In this document: positions 22,871 to 35,745 of the stretch, one piece after another | Position numbering within the stretch: position 1 is the stretch's first letter | Layout: every line of letters begins with the position of its first letter | Assembly: GCF_034190915.1 (NCBI RefSeq) | Contig: NW_026947490.1 | Location: forward strand, 70,173,494 to 70,237,493 | Direction of reading: 5' to 3' | DNA from: Cavia porcellus | Lineage: Eukaryota > Chordata > Mammalia > Rodentia > Caviidae | Length of the DNA: 64,000 nucleotides | Translations under genes and position numbers: made by a program | Notes under the pieces: generated by a model | Told to the model about the DNA's origin: nothing | Database searches by the model: none | The model's input: the letters and a program-made list of their open reading frames with translations, nothing else

Positions 22871-24544
22871 AGAAGGTTGACACTCGGCATGAGTTCTCCT
22901 TTTGTGAAATGTTCTTTCTTGTCCTTTTGCTTTGTGGAGGAATTTGCATATTTCATACCAACTAATAAGAGCTTCTTATGCTTTAATAGAATTAATCCTT
23001 TGATATATATATGTATATATATAGTAAATATTTAACTACTGATTCAATTTATAATTTTGTTTTTAATTTCAAGAAATGTAAAATTTTCCCAGAATCAAAT
23101 ATTTTCTCTGTTAATTTCTTCCAGCATTGTTTTTCAGGTATTTTTCGACCACATGTTCATTTACTTTACTGTGATTTTAAAGACTTTTAATTCTTGGTTT
23201 TTCTTTGGAAATTTATTGAAGTGTTTGGAGTGACATAAAGATCCAAAGAGTTTAAGGGAATTAGAGAATAGCTATTCTAACATAGTGAAAGTCATCCAGA
23301 AAAGATAGGAGGCTCTTACTTGTTACTGACCTTGAAAAGAAAGGAGCACCACACATACGCGTGCACTGCCTGACCTGCCACCGTCAGTGAACACGCAATC
23401 CTGTCCCTGAGTACAGTGACAAGCTGGCCGTTGGTGCCGGTTAGGGTTCTACACTTCAGGGACTGCAAGCACTGGAATTCATTCAAAAGCAGGAGAGGGA
23501 CTTCATTCACAAGTGGGAGAGGATGGGAGTGCAGGTGTAATCAAAGCATGGGATGCTGCTTTCAAATCTTCAAGAATATGGCCAGGATCAGGAGGGGAAC
23601 AAGGACAAGCAGTGCCAAGGCATGCCAACCATGCCTGAAGTGATCTGTAGTTAATAGCAGGATGTGTAAGATCCATGACAAAAGCTGTTCATATTTTCCC
23701 CTCTTCAGGCCCTAAACTGAATATTGTGCTCTGCTCCACACTTTAAAAGCTGTAGGAAGTATGAGAATGAGGGACATGAAGACCAAACAACTGGAAAATG
23801 AGATGCTGTAGAGCAGATGCCAAAGGAACAGCTATTATTTAGTTGGAGAGGCATTTAGTGGTGAGATGTTAAGAAACAGCTCTGCAGAGAACAGGTCCAC
23901 CTGAGCTCTTACCCTGCCTAAGCCTGGGCTTCAGAGCACAGAGATTTACCGTATCATCGTCTCCCAGGACCATTTCTCTCCCTTCCCCCCTCATCCTTTC
24001 TTCCCTTCAGCTCTTTCCCTCTTTCTTTCTTTCTCTCTCTTCCTCTATTTTTTCTGTCCTCTTTCCCTTATGAAAGTCTCACTGACAGACTAAAAGGTGG
24101 ACCATTTATCTTGAATTAATTATCCTAGAGAGTGCATAGTTTATCACCCTTTATTGTAGTAAAATATTATTTAAAACTATCTCTTCATGAGTCTTTCCTA
24201 GAGAATGCTTAGCTGACTCATGTATTCATTTTCCCTACACTTTTTCCTATGTAGAAATCATGTCTTCCCATGTATGTTTTCTGTGTCTTTAAAACTGATT
24301 ACTTATATTTTATATACCATAGGTAGTGCATATAATGACAGTGTGTGTATAGACATTATATTTACAGACACATAAATGCTATTTATATACTAAATTCTTC
24401 AAGAAATTGTTCAGTAGGGCATATAAATTTTTGATTTTTAAAGATAAGTTCATGTTCATGTTTTTGGTTGTTTTTTATTATAGCCTGAAGGAATATGGGA
24501 TTATTTCAGTTATGAGAATCACTAGTGGCAACTCGTTTGATTCA

Positions 24545-24760
24545 ATACTCATTTGTTTGCTTATTTGTTCTCTCATTCATTCCTTCCCGTATAGCCTGTA
24601 TTTGAGAGGTTACTGTGTTCCTGGTCCTGAATAGAGCAATGAACAAAACAAACAAAACTGCTGACATGCTAAAGTTTACATTCCATTTGGGAGAGAGGAA
24701 CAATAGATACACTCACATAATATCACACGGTATTAATTACTATGAAAAAAAAAACATAGG
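24545..24760 (+). mobile_element. LINE-2 fragment, sense
   Basis: GTTACTGTGTTCCTGGTCCTG, AGAGCAATGAACAAAACAAA and TTTACATTCCATTTGG follow the L2 3' region in order. Confidence 0.75.
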
Positions 24761-25169
24761 TAAGAAGGAAGGAAAGCTGTTAGTGACTCATACCTTCCTT
24801 TTGCTAAGCAAAGCCTCATTATTTGAGATTTCGGTTGTAAAATGAGAATTATTAAACATGGTTTCAATTACCTTAAAAAAGTCACACTCTCCTTTTTAAA
24901 ATAAGCTTAGTATGACTTTGTGTAACCTTAGGAAACAAGCAACTCTAAATCTAAACAGCTAGACTGTTGAAGATAGGCAGCACTTTTCCTTGGTGTGTTT
25001 AGTCCCCAGCAGCTTTGTAGGGAGCAGATGGTGTTACATTGTATTTATGACGCATTCCTGCATCCCTGAAGGCAGCAGGGTCAGGGCTATATGAGATTTC
25101 TTTTATAGTAAAGGTCATTTGCTTTAATTTGAAGTTGAAATTCTGGTTACTTCATAACATCAATTAAGT

Positions 25170-25640
25170 TTTCCTTGTCAAATACAATTTTTTTATTAGT
25201 GCAACACACACTTTTGTTTTTGTGCTACTGTGTTTTACCACCCATCACACTATATTTTCCTCCAGAGTCCCTCTCTTGATGAGTGATGCCATTAACTACC
25301 CCACAGCATGAGCCAAAAACGTGTGCATCATTCCACCACTCCGGATGCTTCTCATCCAATTAGACCTGATACACCTGGGTGAACTCAGCTCCTACACTGC
25401 AGAATCCTAGCTGGCCACTACACTTTCCTGAGTCCCTCCCCCATCCTCCACAGTGGTAGCCAGTGATCATTCCAATCTGATCATATGACACCCCCTTCAA
25501 CTCAACCCATTTGAGGGTTTGAATCAAGATCGTGGTTCTTCATAAAACCCGCAGGCTATAATGCAACCTTCAGCCTACCGTTCCACACTCCATTGACTCA
25601 CTTTTCAGTGCTTTGGATATGGTTCACCCTATCTTGTGCT
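25170..25640. repeat. Old interspersed repeat, family uncertain
   Basis: Contains pyrimidine-rich text (CATCCTCCACAGTGGTAGCC, CAATCTGATCATATGACACC, ACCTTCAGCCTACCG) reminiscent of a widespread ancient mammalian repeat. I cannot assign a family. No coding potential. Confidence 0.3.
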
Positions 25641-26195
25641 ATGAATGGGGCAAAGATTTTTGAGTTTTCTTAGTAGTAGCTGCACAGGGCTTACAAGTCT
25701 GCTAGTAAGAGAAGAATCACAGTTGACATTAAGACTACACGTTTGATTTTGGTTACCAGGTTACCCTGGCTCTGTATCAAGGAATATCATTTGCAATTTT
25801 GGAAAATGTTTGGAGAATAATGTTTATTCTATGTAAAATTTTATTCTACGTGATAAACTTTGAATCACATTCTTCCATTTTTAAAAAAAGGTTGACATCC
25901 AAAATGATTTCTCTAGATTTTATTCTCATTTTTAAGTTTAGAATATTAAAATAGCTCAATTTATCTACCCTCTTTATTGTTTTGAAAAGTGTATAATGTT
26001 TGCAAAATATTTTATGATATTATAATTAGACTCAGAAAATATGATGACTGTTGCACGTATGTGGATTTTATTTTCTAAATGTCCATTTCAATGCTATATA
26101 TCTTTCCTGGAGCATTATAACTATGAATCATGGATGGAAATTAAATTGATTCTGTATTCTTCCCTAGCATTTGGCAGTGAGAAGCTCTTTTTCCT

Positions 26196-26217
26196 AAAAA
26201 AAAAAAAAAAAAAAAAA
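26196..26217. repeat. Poly(A) run
   Basis: Twenty-two consecutive A. I see no clear SINE or processed copy upstream of it. Confidence 0.9.
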
Positions 26218-27094
26218 TGATTCATTTATAAAGAGACTTTCTGTGAACACAAGAAAGGCTTCAGTCCTGGAAGAAATCTTGCAGATGGTGTTAGGGTGGC
26301 TATTTGGATTTGCTGATAATTGCAAAATGATAAAATTCACATTGAATAGTGTTAATCAGTCAAAATGATAAAAATGCAGGTCTATCATAGTGAAAAATTT
26401 TATGTCTTCAGAAAAATAAACACTCAGTAGGCTATGTGAAAGCTTATCATTCATCTTCCTTTGGGATGTTTCTCTTGTTTTAGTGTACCCTAGAATGAGT
26501 CAGCAAACTTTTTGTTTCTTCTTCTTCTTGGAAATTGTTGTGTTGTAATATTCTTCCCCATTAACCTTTATTTTTCTGACTTTTAGTCCAACATTTGTTT
26601 TTTTCTGAATTTTATCCAGTTTCTTTTGGTGTTTTGCCCAGGGATCCCCTGGCTTGGATGTGGTTGTGGTTTTCTGTGTTACTTAGCATGTTTCCTTTAG
26701 CTTCTAGAATAATCTTTGAGTGCCTTTCTGCAACTAAGATTTCAAGAATATAACTCATTGGAGGTTTTAAGAACATATATTCCATAGTATTCTCTTATTG
26801 TGAAAGCACTGTTTCTACATTGTAATTCCTCCAAAAGCAAAGCAAGCAGCCACAATTAAAAAAAAAAGGCTGTGTTTGTTTGCATGGATATGGAGTAGGG
26901 CTAAATCCCAGTGAGGATGGATGGACCTACCATTCCCAGGGCAGTAATGTTGGCTGTGAAACCTACACCACACCTTTCTGAAGAAGTGTTCTTGGGCCTT
27001 TCCAACTGTCACTATGTTGAAGAAATAAAAGAAACTTTATTTTTGAATTCCTAATATCTGCCAGAATCTTCACCTTTGATACAGTTCTTTCATT

Positions 27095-27215
27095 TCAGAA
27101 GTGAATATTATGATCCCATCTTTGAAACTGAATCATTACTACCCAAAATGACTGAGCCAAAGTCCCATAGAAATTGAAGGGAGGACCAAAAATTTAGTCC
27201 AAGATCTTTTTCAGT
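27095..27215 (-). mobile_element. MIR fragment, antisense
   Basis: TATTATGATCCCATCTTTGA, AAACTGAATC, ACTGAGCCAAAGTCCCATAG and AAGGGAGGACC follow the antisense MIR pattern (fall-off of 'cccattttacagatgaggaaactgag'). Confidence 0.55.
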
Positions 27216-27744
27216 TTTAAAATTCATTGTCGTTTCCTTTTACTTTTCCCTTTTCCTTTCACAATCCTCCCAGGATTTGGGGATTTGATGACTCTGCTGG
27301 AGGTCATATGAGTCAGAAGTACACTGGGAACATAGTGCTGGGCATTTCCACATTGTTTTAATATATTAAAATGCAGTGTGTCCTCGGTAACAGATGCAAC
27401 CCATCAACTGCCACAAAGAGGAGAGACAATTCAACAGCTTTTAATTTATAATAAAAGATTAAATTTATTTCAATAGTATAACAAGGCAGATATTTGATTT
27501 AACTTTTGAAAATAATCGGAAGTAAAATAGTTTATTAAATGTGAATACAGATGACCAACCAGTTTGATTAGTGCCAGTCTCCATGTTAATATTAGTTTGA
27601 GGAATCTTATGAACATTGCTTTTCTCTGGGCCCTTGTAATTGTAAGCAGTTTAAAAATAGTCTGGAAAAATGGATTTCTCCAAATCTAATGAGTCATTCT
27701 AGAATTATCATATGTGGTCCACTATGAAACACTCTGATAGAGCA

Positions 27745-27955
27745 TGTTTCCACTGGTTTTGACAGTGTATGAGCTGTATAAATTTGGGACAAGGCATTAA
27801 ACCTTCGTGTCTTAGTTTCCTTATCTGAAAGTGGGGATAGTTTAAAACCTGTGATAGAGCGATTGTGAAGATTATGTGGATTATTAGATGTAAAGCATAG
27901 TGTGTAACATGGTAAACACATAAGTGTAAATCATTATTATTATTCCCAATCACAA
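27745..27955 (+). mobile_element. MIR SINE, sense
   Basis: GGGACAAGGCATTAAACCTT, GTGTCTTAGTTTCCTTATCT, GATTGTGAAGATTATGTGGA and TAAAGCATAGTGTGTAACATG match the MIR 3' half in order. Confidence 0.85.
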
Positions 27956-28589
27956 GTTTGTTGTAAATCATTTTGGATTGTCCAGATGGTTCATGAAGTA
28001 TTCTGAGGGATCTTAAGGTCATGATAAGTGATGGCATTTGTAAGTAATCTATCTTGGCAAACTGATAGTAGTGACAGAGTTGAGATTCAGTTTGGGGTCT
28101 GACTTATTCCAAAGTGGGTTAAGGAAGGAAATTCAGAAATAACAGATGTGGTAGAAGGATAATCAAGCTTTATTATATCAGCTTTATTTTTCTCACTTAA
28201 CTGATCTTGCCAGCATGAACCATGTTATATTACTGAAAGTTTTAATCTACTGCTGCATGCTATAGAAACATTACGTTGTTCATTAGGCAGAGATTGTATG
28301 CACTTGTGTACGGAATGGATGACTTGAAAGTAAATTCATGCAGTGTTTGATCTACAAAAATATGTCAATGTTTTTAATGCTATAAATGCAGAGAAGCATT
28401 AAACTTGGTCCCTCATTTTAGAGACATAATCCACTGACTGTGCCAGTCCAGAGAGCAGATGGTGGCTTTGAACACTGCAGATTGTTTTGTGATGCAGAGA
28501 AGAGTGTACTGTGAGACTGACTGTTATTTGGTGAAGTAAAATATCTGACGGCTGGACACAAGCACTCAAGACAAAAGTTGGCATGTGAT

Positions 28590-28935
28590 AAACCATTTTC
28601 TTAATCACTGGGACCAAATGCCCAACATAGGCAATTTAAAAGAGGAAAGGTTTGTTTTGGCTCCCACTTTGCAGTCAGCTGGTCCAAGGCAGGACAGCAC
28701 AGGAAAGGAGCTTGGTGCAGAAGAGCTGCTCAAAACCTGAACGGAAGCACAGAGCATGCAGGGAAGAGCTCACGAGGGAGGTCTGTCTTCTAGGCCAAGG
28801 CCTCAATGACCCACCTCTTTCAGCTGGACCCACCTTTTAACAGCCAGCCAGCTGTATACACTGTAATCAATTCACAAGGCCCCACCTGTGAGCGTGTGTG
28901 GCTCTGAGGGACATTTTAGATCTAAGCCTTAGCAC
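28590..28935 (-). mobile_element. MaLR LTR, antisense
   Basis: GCAATTTAAAAGAGGAAAGG, TTTTGGCTCCCACTTTGCAG, CAGCTGGACCCACC, CAATTCACAAGGCCCCACC read as a reversed LTR of MT/ORR1-like style. Flanked by unrelated intron sequence, so probably a solo LTR. Confidence 0.7.
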
Positions 28936-29300
28936 CGTGGAAAAGCGGAGTATACACATGGAGAACTGCACAAAGTACAAAGGGAAGGTTGAGGGTTATC
29001 GACAGAAACTCTATACTTAGCATTCTGGAAGTGAGAAAGCATTTACAAAATAAGAAATGTGACTGCATGTAAAAAAAGAGAAAATCAGTAATCTAAGATT
29101 GAACTTTCAGAGACAGCCATTTGTATTATTGTCATATCTAGCAAAGGATATTAGAAAGAATATATGAAAATGTGAGCAGAAAATCGGGGAATTATGATTG
29201 CTTTTTAGTTAAATGTGCTCACAGGTAGATGAATGTGGAAGCCATGTGGACTTGATGAATAGCGCATGGAAACGAGGCTTTGGATTTCAGCGTGAAAAAG

Positions 29301-29482
29301 TACAGTGGTACCTTGGTTCATGAACTTCACTATTCGACAGTTTTGGAGAAGATGGCCACATCTGTATTGTGTAGGAAAGATGCCCAGGGTTGTGTTTGCC
29401 ACCCAATGTGGAATTTGTCAAATGCTTTTCAGAACTGAATTGTTTGCGAACAGCAATGTCTGTAAACCAAGGTATTACTGTA
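29301..29482. mobile_element. Tigger-type MITE with terminal inverted repeats
   Basis: Begins TACAGTGGTACCTTGGTT and ends AACCAAGGTATTACTGTA. The ends are inverted repeats of 18 bp with two mismatches, and both are flanked by TA, the TcMar/Tigger target. About 180 bp long with no coding region, so a nonautonomous derivative. Its palindromic ends produce near-mirror open frames on both strands, which are not genes. Confidence 0.88.
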
Positions 29483-30368
29483 CTTAGGGATTTTAATGAG
29501 ATCTGCATTGCTCTATTGACTGCAGGTACCTGTACCCAAATAGCAAGGTCCAAGAAGGGTGAGATCTGAATGAATTAAAAGTGTTTTGATAGGTGCAAAA
29601 TGGTTTGAGTTAACCTGATGTTGCCCTGAGAAAACTAGGGTCTTTGAGTTTGTCTGAAGACCAGCTACCGTGTTATTGAATGAAGAAGGAGGGGTTTGTC
29701 TTTTCACAGTTCTGCTGTTTTACTAAGGGTCTAGCTAACTGAGAAAGGCATGAGCAGTCCAGTATCCGTAGGTGACTCCTCTTCTCCTGCCTTGGTAGAC
29801 AATTCAGCCTCAAGCAAAAAGAGGGATATGTTGCAGCCCTTTCTTGGGCTTACCTTTGGCAGCTTTCTAAAATTAGCAATCAAAAGGTTATTACAATTGT
29901 AAATAGTAATATTCATCAAAGCTTACTTAACCCCAACATTTAAATCAGATGGTCCTTAATCAGGTAGTTAGAAATGCGCTACACTGGCTTATGCCTGCAG
30001 TATCCTTAGGTGCATTTCTCTTGAATGTGTTGAGTGTCTGCCCACTGTGCAGGACGTTTGTGTAGTTCCGTTTTTGTAGAACACTGACTCAGCATTTTCA
30101 TTCCAAAGATTTTCTTTTAATTGAAGCATACATAGATTTTTTAAAAATTAATCTAGAGATTAAGATTTTTTTCTTATACATTTTTAAGAATTTAATTAAG
30201 ATAATGGAGCATTGGTTCTTTATTAAGCATTTATGATGGTTTGTGTATTTTGATTTTTTTAAACAGTCACTAGTGAATTTTCAGGTGTAAGAAACTTGAG
30301 ACAAGAGATAGTCCTGAAGCAGCTGCTTTTTATAAACATGATAAAATATTAATAATTTTTTTCTTTAG

Positions 30369-30422
30369 GGCTATCAGGGAATCTCAGGATCACCAGGTGT
30401 TCCAGGATCCCCAGGAATACAA
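30369..30422 (+). CDS. COL21A1: COL21A1 exon, Gly-X-Y repeats (54 bp)
   Basis: A phase-0 54-bp exon: GYQGISGSPGVPGSPGIQ, six perfect triplets. The acceptor is TTTTTTCTTTAG|GGC; the donor is CAA|GTATGT. It differs from human (GIAGTP) at two residues. The 54-bp exon size is the classic fibril-forming and FACIT collagen unit. Confidence 0.97.
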
Positions 30423-30512
30423 GTATGTGATCTGTTTATACACATGTTAGAAATCTCACTTCTAGTGAACAAAAAACATAATTAACATAATCTAATTTTG
30501 TGATTAATTTAG
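30423..30512 (+). other. COL21A1: Very short 90-bp intron
   Basis: GTATGT...TTAATTTAG. Near the lower size limit for mammalian introns and free of repeats. Confidence 0.94.
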
Positions 30513-30566
30513 GGAGCACGTGGACTACCAGGTTACAAAGGAGAACCAGGGAGAGATGGCCAAAAG
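30513..30566 (+). CDS. COL21A1: COL21A1 exon, Gly-X-Y repeats (54 bp)
   Basis: A phase-0 54-bp exon: GARGLPGYKGEPGRDGQK. Six triplets. Charged X-Y pairs (KGEP, GRD) are typical of a stable helix. The donor AAAAG|GTAAAT is good. Human has D in place of Q near the end. Confidence 0.97.
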
Positions 30567-32569
30567 GTAAATATGCACAGCTAAGATAGCCTTAGTGGTT
30601 TTATTCACTTAAGACAATAGATGTCTTCTGAGTAACTTCCATCAGAAAGTACGCTGTAGGTTTATGGTCCCCAAATACCTGTCCCAAGAACCCCTCTGGT
30701 TATCAGCATCTCCTACACACTTGTCAACAGGACCGTCACTGTTCCTTTATGATTTGGTGGAAATCATGGAAAAAGGATGTATGCATTAATGAAAAAATAA
30801 AGGAAAAATTATTTGTCCCTTTAGTTGAGCTTAAAGAATACATATACGAGTGGGCTTTTTGTTTGTACATCTTAAAAACTTAGAGTAAACTTTTTTGGGA
30901 ATAGATGTACTTTGCTTAAAAATAAAAAAAGTGGCATTTCTTTCTGGTAGCATCTGTAACTGCTGTGTTATTTTCGGGTCATAAGTGCATGAATTTCACA
31001 AAGCCATGCATTCGCTTGGAGAAGATAGGGTATAAGTTATTTTCAGATCAGTGATAATTTATTTCAGAATTAACTTTTTTTTTGAGCTAAACCCTGATTT
31101 GTCAGAATGGACCTAAACTCACAATGCTGTTCCAGGTTCTATTCTTAAATTCCATGTGACTTTTGAGAATTCATTACCCAGAACTAAATTAATGTTAAGT
31201 TAATTAAAGCCTTTTCCTTTATTGTCCCTTTAAAATGTGGTTTCCTGATTTTCAGAAGTTGGAAGTTTAAAAAATACCCCCAAAATAGCTTTGACTTATG
31301 GCAGTGGAGGTTTTTTTTCCTCCCAGCATCCCACAGTGGCCAATGGGAGGTAGTCGTGTTCTCCATTAGGATATTTTTCCACAATAATTTCCATCTTGTA
31401 GCTGTTCTCTAAAGAGTCTCACAGTGGGAATTTCCACCTAGAATAATTAAAATTACATGCACTCCCTTGCTGACTTCAACATGTGTTCTTTATATCTCAG
31501 ACAAGAGAGTATATGTAGATTTTTTCAGGTTGTCTTCCTCCTGAATTTCCAAAATCAAAAGGACTCGACTTCAGTTTGAAACTAATTTTATTTTATTAGC
31601 TGCTTTAAAAAAATTTCGAATATGAAGTATTTTCACTACTTTTCTAACCTTATAATGTTTACATCATGTGGAGGGATATGCTTTGATAACATTTAATTAG
31701 GTTATATTGGTTCTTTGATATATAGTTGGAGTTTTCCAACTGAGCTCTAGTTTCCAGTGACAAATTCAACTTTGGAGGTGCAGGAAGTTTTAATATTATT
31801 TTAAATCTATCTAGATTATATAAAAAACTCATTTTTTAAAACTTTTGTTGGGTTTAAGAAATAAAATACATTAATTATATTTCAAGGATTGTTATTGACA
31901 CATCATTCATTTCTTTGTTAGGTGCTTAACATTCAAAATGTAATTTTCCTGTTGTCCCCAGTGAGCATGCCAGAGTGTCTTGGGAGGGACGCGAACTCTG
32001 TTCTTAAACAACACTGTTATTTCTGGGTTTCCAACAGGAAAAGACTGAGTGGTTTTACATTATTTCTGTTATATAGTCAGTCTAATCAGGGAACTTCAGT
32101 GTATATTTTGATAGACCAGTAATAAAGAACCAGGATAAATGGCTTAAGTTTATAAAATTAAAACAAACCCAATGGTGATATAAGAAGGATACATAGAAAT
32201 GGCTTACCTTACCTTCTTTTTTTTTTTTCTCTCTCAAAAAAACGGAGTGTTTCATGTGATTCTGGCGAAACCTGGCACTTGTCCATACAAACAGGGATTT
32301 TCAGAAGTTTTTTTCTGCTTTCTATAGAGAGCATGGTGCCATAATTTCCTTTCAAAAAAGAATCTTACCTGAGAGGCTTTTCTGGCCCCAAAACACCAGC
32401 TGTGTGTGCTCTCAGTGTTCTCTGATGTTAGGTTTTGTTATGTATATATCGTGGCACTAACCCACGTGTGCTGTTTTCCTGCTTCTGTCCCCATTTTTGT
32501 ATAGTCACGATCACTTCTTGATCTTTCAACCTAATTTTTTGTAAGGCTATAAAATGGATTAGTTTATCA

Positions 32570-33250
32570 CAATGAGTCAATTCCACATTCTTCCTCATTT
32601 AGTGGCTGTCTTTCCCTTTATACATTTCAGAAATCATTTATATGTGCAAAAATATTTTTCCTAGTTCATACGTTTTTGACTTGGTTTTAGCCACACAGAA
32701 AATGTTTAATAATTATGTATGCATCAGTCCCTTGCCTGTATGTCTACTTGGGAAAGTTATGCATTTTAGAATTTTGAATATAATTACTCATACTTTTACT
32801 TTTGTGGCTATATATTTTTAACCTAAACTTTTGTTTTTTGGAGTAAGGTTATGTAAGCACTCATATTTCTTTCCTAACTGGACAATCAGTTACTGCAACA
32901 ATATTCACAGACTATCAGTTTGTCTCCATTTATTTGGAAAACTGTCTTCTCTAATTCACTTTGGTTTGGCACTTTGTCTTTCCATTCTGTTCCATTGACC
33001 TATCTATCTTTTCCACTTCCAAACTGTATTATTATTGTTACTTCATAAGATGATTTAATACACTGGCAGGGCTGATTATTTTTTATAATCAGAATTTTCC
33101 TGGATATCTTTTGAATGCTTATTCTTCCAGATGAAGTTTATTGTTTTTTTTCTTTTTATTTTAATTAAGATTCCTTTACATTTATGGATTAATTTTAAAA
33201 TGATTGTCATCTCTCCAATACTGAATTTTTCTATTTATGATTATGGCTTA
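32570..33250 (-). mobile_element. LINE-1 fragment, antisense
   Basis: TTCCATTCTGTTCCATTGACC, TATCTATCTTTTCCACTTCC, GTTACTTCATAAGATG, TGGCAGGGCTGATTATT and AGAATTTTCCTGGATATC follow the antisense L1 ORF2 3' region in order. Heavily diverged. Confidence 0.65.
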
Positions 33251-33333
33251 CATTTCTTTTTACTTTAGTTTTGAAAATTTACTGTACAGACACATTTCTT
33301 TTTACTTTAGTTTTGAAAATTTACTGTGCAGAC
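33250..33333. repeat. 42-bp tandem duplication, two copies
   Basis: 33250-33291 and 33292-33333 are identical except for one base (TGTACAG against TGTGCAG). A 13-bp arm in the second copy (33314-33326) pairs with 33335-33347 around an 8-base loop. Confidence 0.93.
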
Positions 33334-33398
33334 TCAGTAAATTTTCAGGTCTCAAATGGGCAGAGTTCATCAAGGTCCATCAAAATATATATGTTTTG

Positions 33399-33400
<2 letters not shown>

Positions 33401-33450
<50 letters not shown>

Positions 33451-33453
33451 TGT
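33401..33453. repeat. (TG)n microsatellite
   Basis: About 26 TG units with one interruption (TGTATG) near 33442. Confidence 0.96.
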
Positions 33454-33894
33454 CTTTGACTCTTCTTTCCAGATGACAGCAACAACCAAAATATTGCTTC
33501 ATTCACATCCCTATACTCTTAGTAACAGGTGACCTACATTAATTAGGCATCTTAGTTTCTTTTTGTGAAACGTATTGTCTGGGTTGACAGAATTCACCGG
33601 ATTCACTTTAATTGACTCAGAGATTATAAGAATGTTGTTTATAGCCATATCTTTGATTTTATCTTTCCTAGGGCCTGAGTTTTAATTGGACTTCTAATCT
33701 TTAAAGCCATTTTGCATTTATATTATTTACCTTTTAGAGATGAGAAAAAAGTATCTTTGCACATACTGCATTTTTAGATATGGCTTCTTCTTTTTACTTA
33801 CTACTTACAAACTGGCCAATTCTTTGTAAGCTCATGTGTTTTTTAATTGTACCTTGTCAAATACAACAAATGACAATCAGATTATAATACCAGT

Positions 33895-34310
33895 TGTAGC
33901 AGTCACTTTCACTGTTACTGAAACACAATATCCAAAACCCACAAATTAAAAGAGGAGATATTTATCATGGCTTAAAGATTCAGAGGTCGTAGTCTATCCA
34001 TGCTTTGGCCAGTTCCAAGGCAGAATATAGTAGAGGTTCAAGACAGAAGAAAGACATTCACCACACAGCCAGAAAGCAGAGTAAGGTGAGGAGACCAGAG
34101 GGGAATATGCCCTCTAAAAGCATGGCCCCTGGTTACATTCTTCTTCCAAACCAGGCCCTGTCTCCTAGTAGCAGATTCAGTTATGAATTCATCAGTGGAT
34201 CAACCTACCAAGGACATAGTGACCCCAATAATCCAATCATGTTCCAAAAACTCTACCTCTGATCACACAAAAGTTTTGGGGACACTCTAGATCTACTTTA
34301 TAGCATCTAG
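33895..34310 (-). mobile_element. MaLR LTR, antisense
   Basis: TGTTACTGAAACACAATATCC, AAATTAAAAGAGGAGATATT, CATGGCTTAAAGATTCAGAG, AAAAGTTTTGGGGACACTC are the reverse complement of a MaLR LTR. Sequence after it (34310-34520) resembles the adjoining internal region. Confidence 0.7.
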
Positions 34311-34520
34311 CCCTGACCCAAGAATGCTAATGGTCATCTCATAATGTAAAATATACGTAGTCTATGTTGAAGAGTTGCAAAAATCTTACGTGTCAACAAT
34401 TTTAGACCAGTGCATAATCTTATAAAACTTCAAGACCTGCAAGCCAAAAGTTCTGCAGGCTTTCTGAGGGCATGATCCACTCTCTAACCCTGGCATCCAA
34501 ATGTAGGCTCTGAATAAGTG
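34311..34520 (-). mobile_element. MaLR internal fragment, antisense
   Basis: GGTCATCTCATAATGTAAAA, CTTCAAGACCTGCAAGCC and the following text resemble the internal part next to a MaLR 3' LTR. Boundaries are approximate. Confidence 0.4.
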
Positions 34521-35628
34521 ATGAAGAAAGACTCAGAAAGGCTTCCAAAATCTCACTCAGGACATTTCAACCAAGAAAGGAGCAAAGCCTTCCAAAGTCT
34601 GAAGGGAAAAATTTTCAGTTATTTTTTTACATGTGACATGAAATACAGATAAATAGTAATAGAATGAAGACATTTGAATTAAGTGAATAAAGAGAATAAA
34701 GACATTTTCAGAGATATACTACACCAGAATGTTACCTTCCATCAATTCTTTCTCAGGAAGTCATTTGATGTTCCCCTAAATAAAGCAATGAACACAGATA
34801 TAAAGAACAACAAACCTACACTGAAACAAATAATATGGTTACGAGACTTATCAAGGAATAGGAAATTTTCAATGCATATAATTGTGTTTAAAAGTTCTTT
34901 TGGTAATTCAAGGAAGTTTGAAGTTGAATATCACAGTTTAAAGGGAATTAATTAAACTAAAACACAATTTTAACTCTAGGAAAAAGAAATATTCGAGCAA
35001 GAGAAGCCAAGTAATTAGAGTATATTTAAGACATAACTACCAATGTTAATAGCTCTGACTACTGGCTTAACTAAAGCTGAAAAAAAGTTAAGGAGATTTG
35101 TTTTTGTTAGAAGGGGAAGAGAGGAAGGGCAGTCAGGTGATCTCAAGTTTTCATTCATAGTGTAAAGGCAGCAGATAATGTTGAAAATTGAAACTGTAGG
35201 TACAATGTAATCATGTATTTTAGTGTTTTGCCTCAGAAATTTAGAATTCTAAAGTAACAGTAATTGCTTTTGGATAATTTTTAAGCCTTGAATAACCTTT
35301 AGAAAAACTACATCAATCCTTAATAGCTAATCACTTCCTCTATTTCTTCCACCATCGAAATTAATACAGTTGTATGTATGCAGTGTCTTCATTTGCCAAG
35401 ACAAAAGTAAGCTTGATCTAGATCATTCCATAACAGTTTTTTTCTCCTGTGTCTTCACATTTAACATTTGAAGGTAAGGCAACAGTATCCAACGTTTCCC
35501 ACACTCCTAAGTAAAAATACGTCCAGTGATTAGAATCTTCTTCATGTTTGCTCTTGAGATAACAGGGATTTTCATCTTCATAGACATGTCTGACAGTTTG
35601 TAAGATTAGCATCTGTTAAAAACCTACA

Positions 35629-35745
35629 TAGGCTGGAGGTTTAGCTCAGTGGCTTGTACTAGCCTAACTGGCTAGTACAAGGTCAAGAGTTCAATCCTCC
35701 CATCATCAAAAAGAAAAGAAAGAAAGAAAGAAAAAAGAAACAACA
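35629..35745 (+). mobile_element. ID-like SINE, sense
   Basis: GGCTGGAGGTTTAGCTCAGT, then AAGGTCAAGAGTTCAATCC and a GAAA-rich tail. It carries a small internal duplication around CTAGCCTAACTGGCTAG. Confidence 0.88.

Larger units (their letters stand above)
16796..30368 (+). other. COL21A1: 13.6-kb intron in the collagen domain
   Basis: Noncoding. Contains ID and B1+ID SINEs, an MLT1 LTR, two MIRs, an L2, an antisense MaLR LTR and a Tigger-type MITE (all listed), plus purine-rich old repeats near 18.4-18.9 and 22.5-22.9 kb whose family I cannot name. A 219-codon minus-strand open frame (20909-21568) overlaps the MLT1 LTR and has no recognisable domain. No exon seen. Confidence 0.8.
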
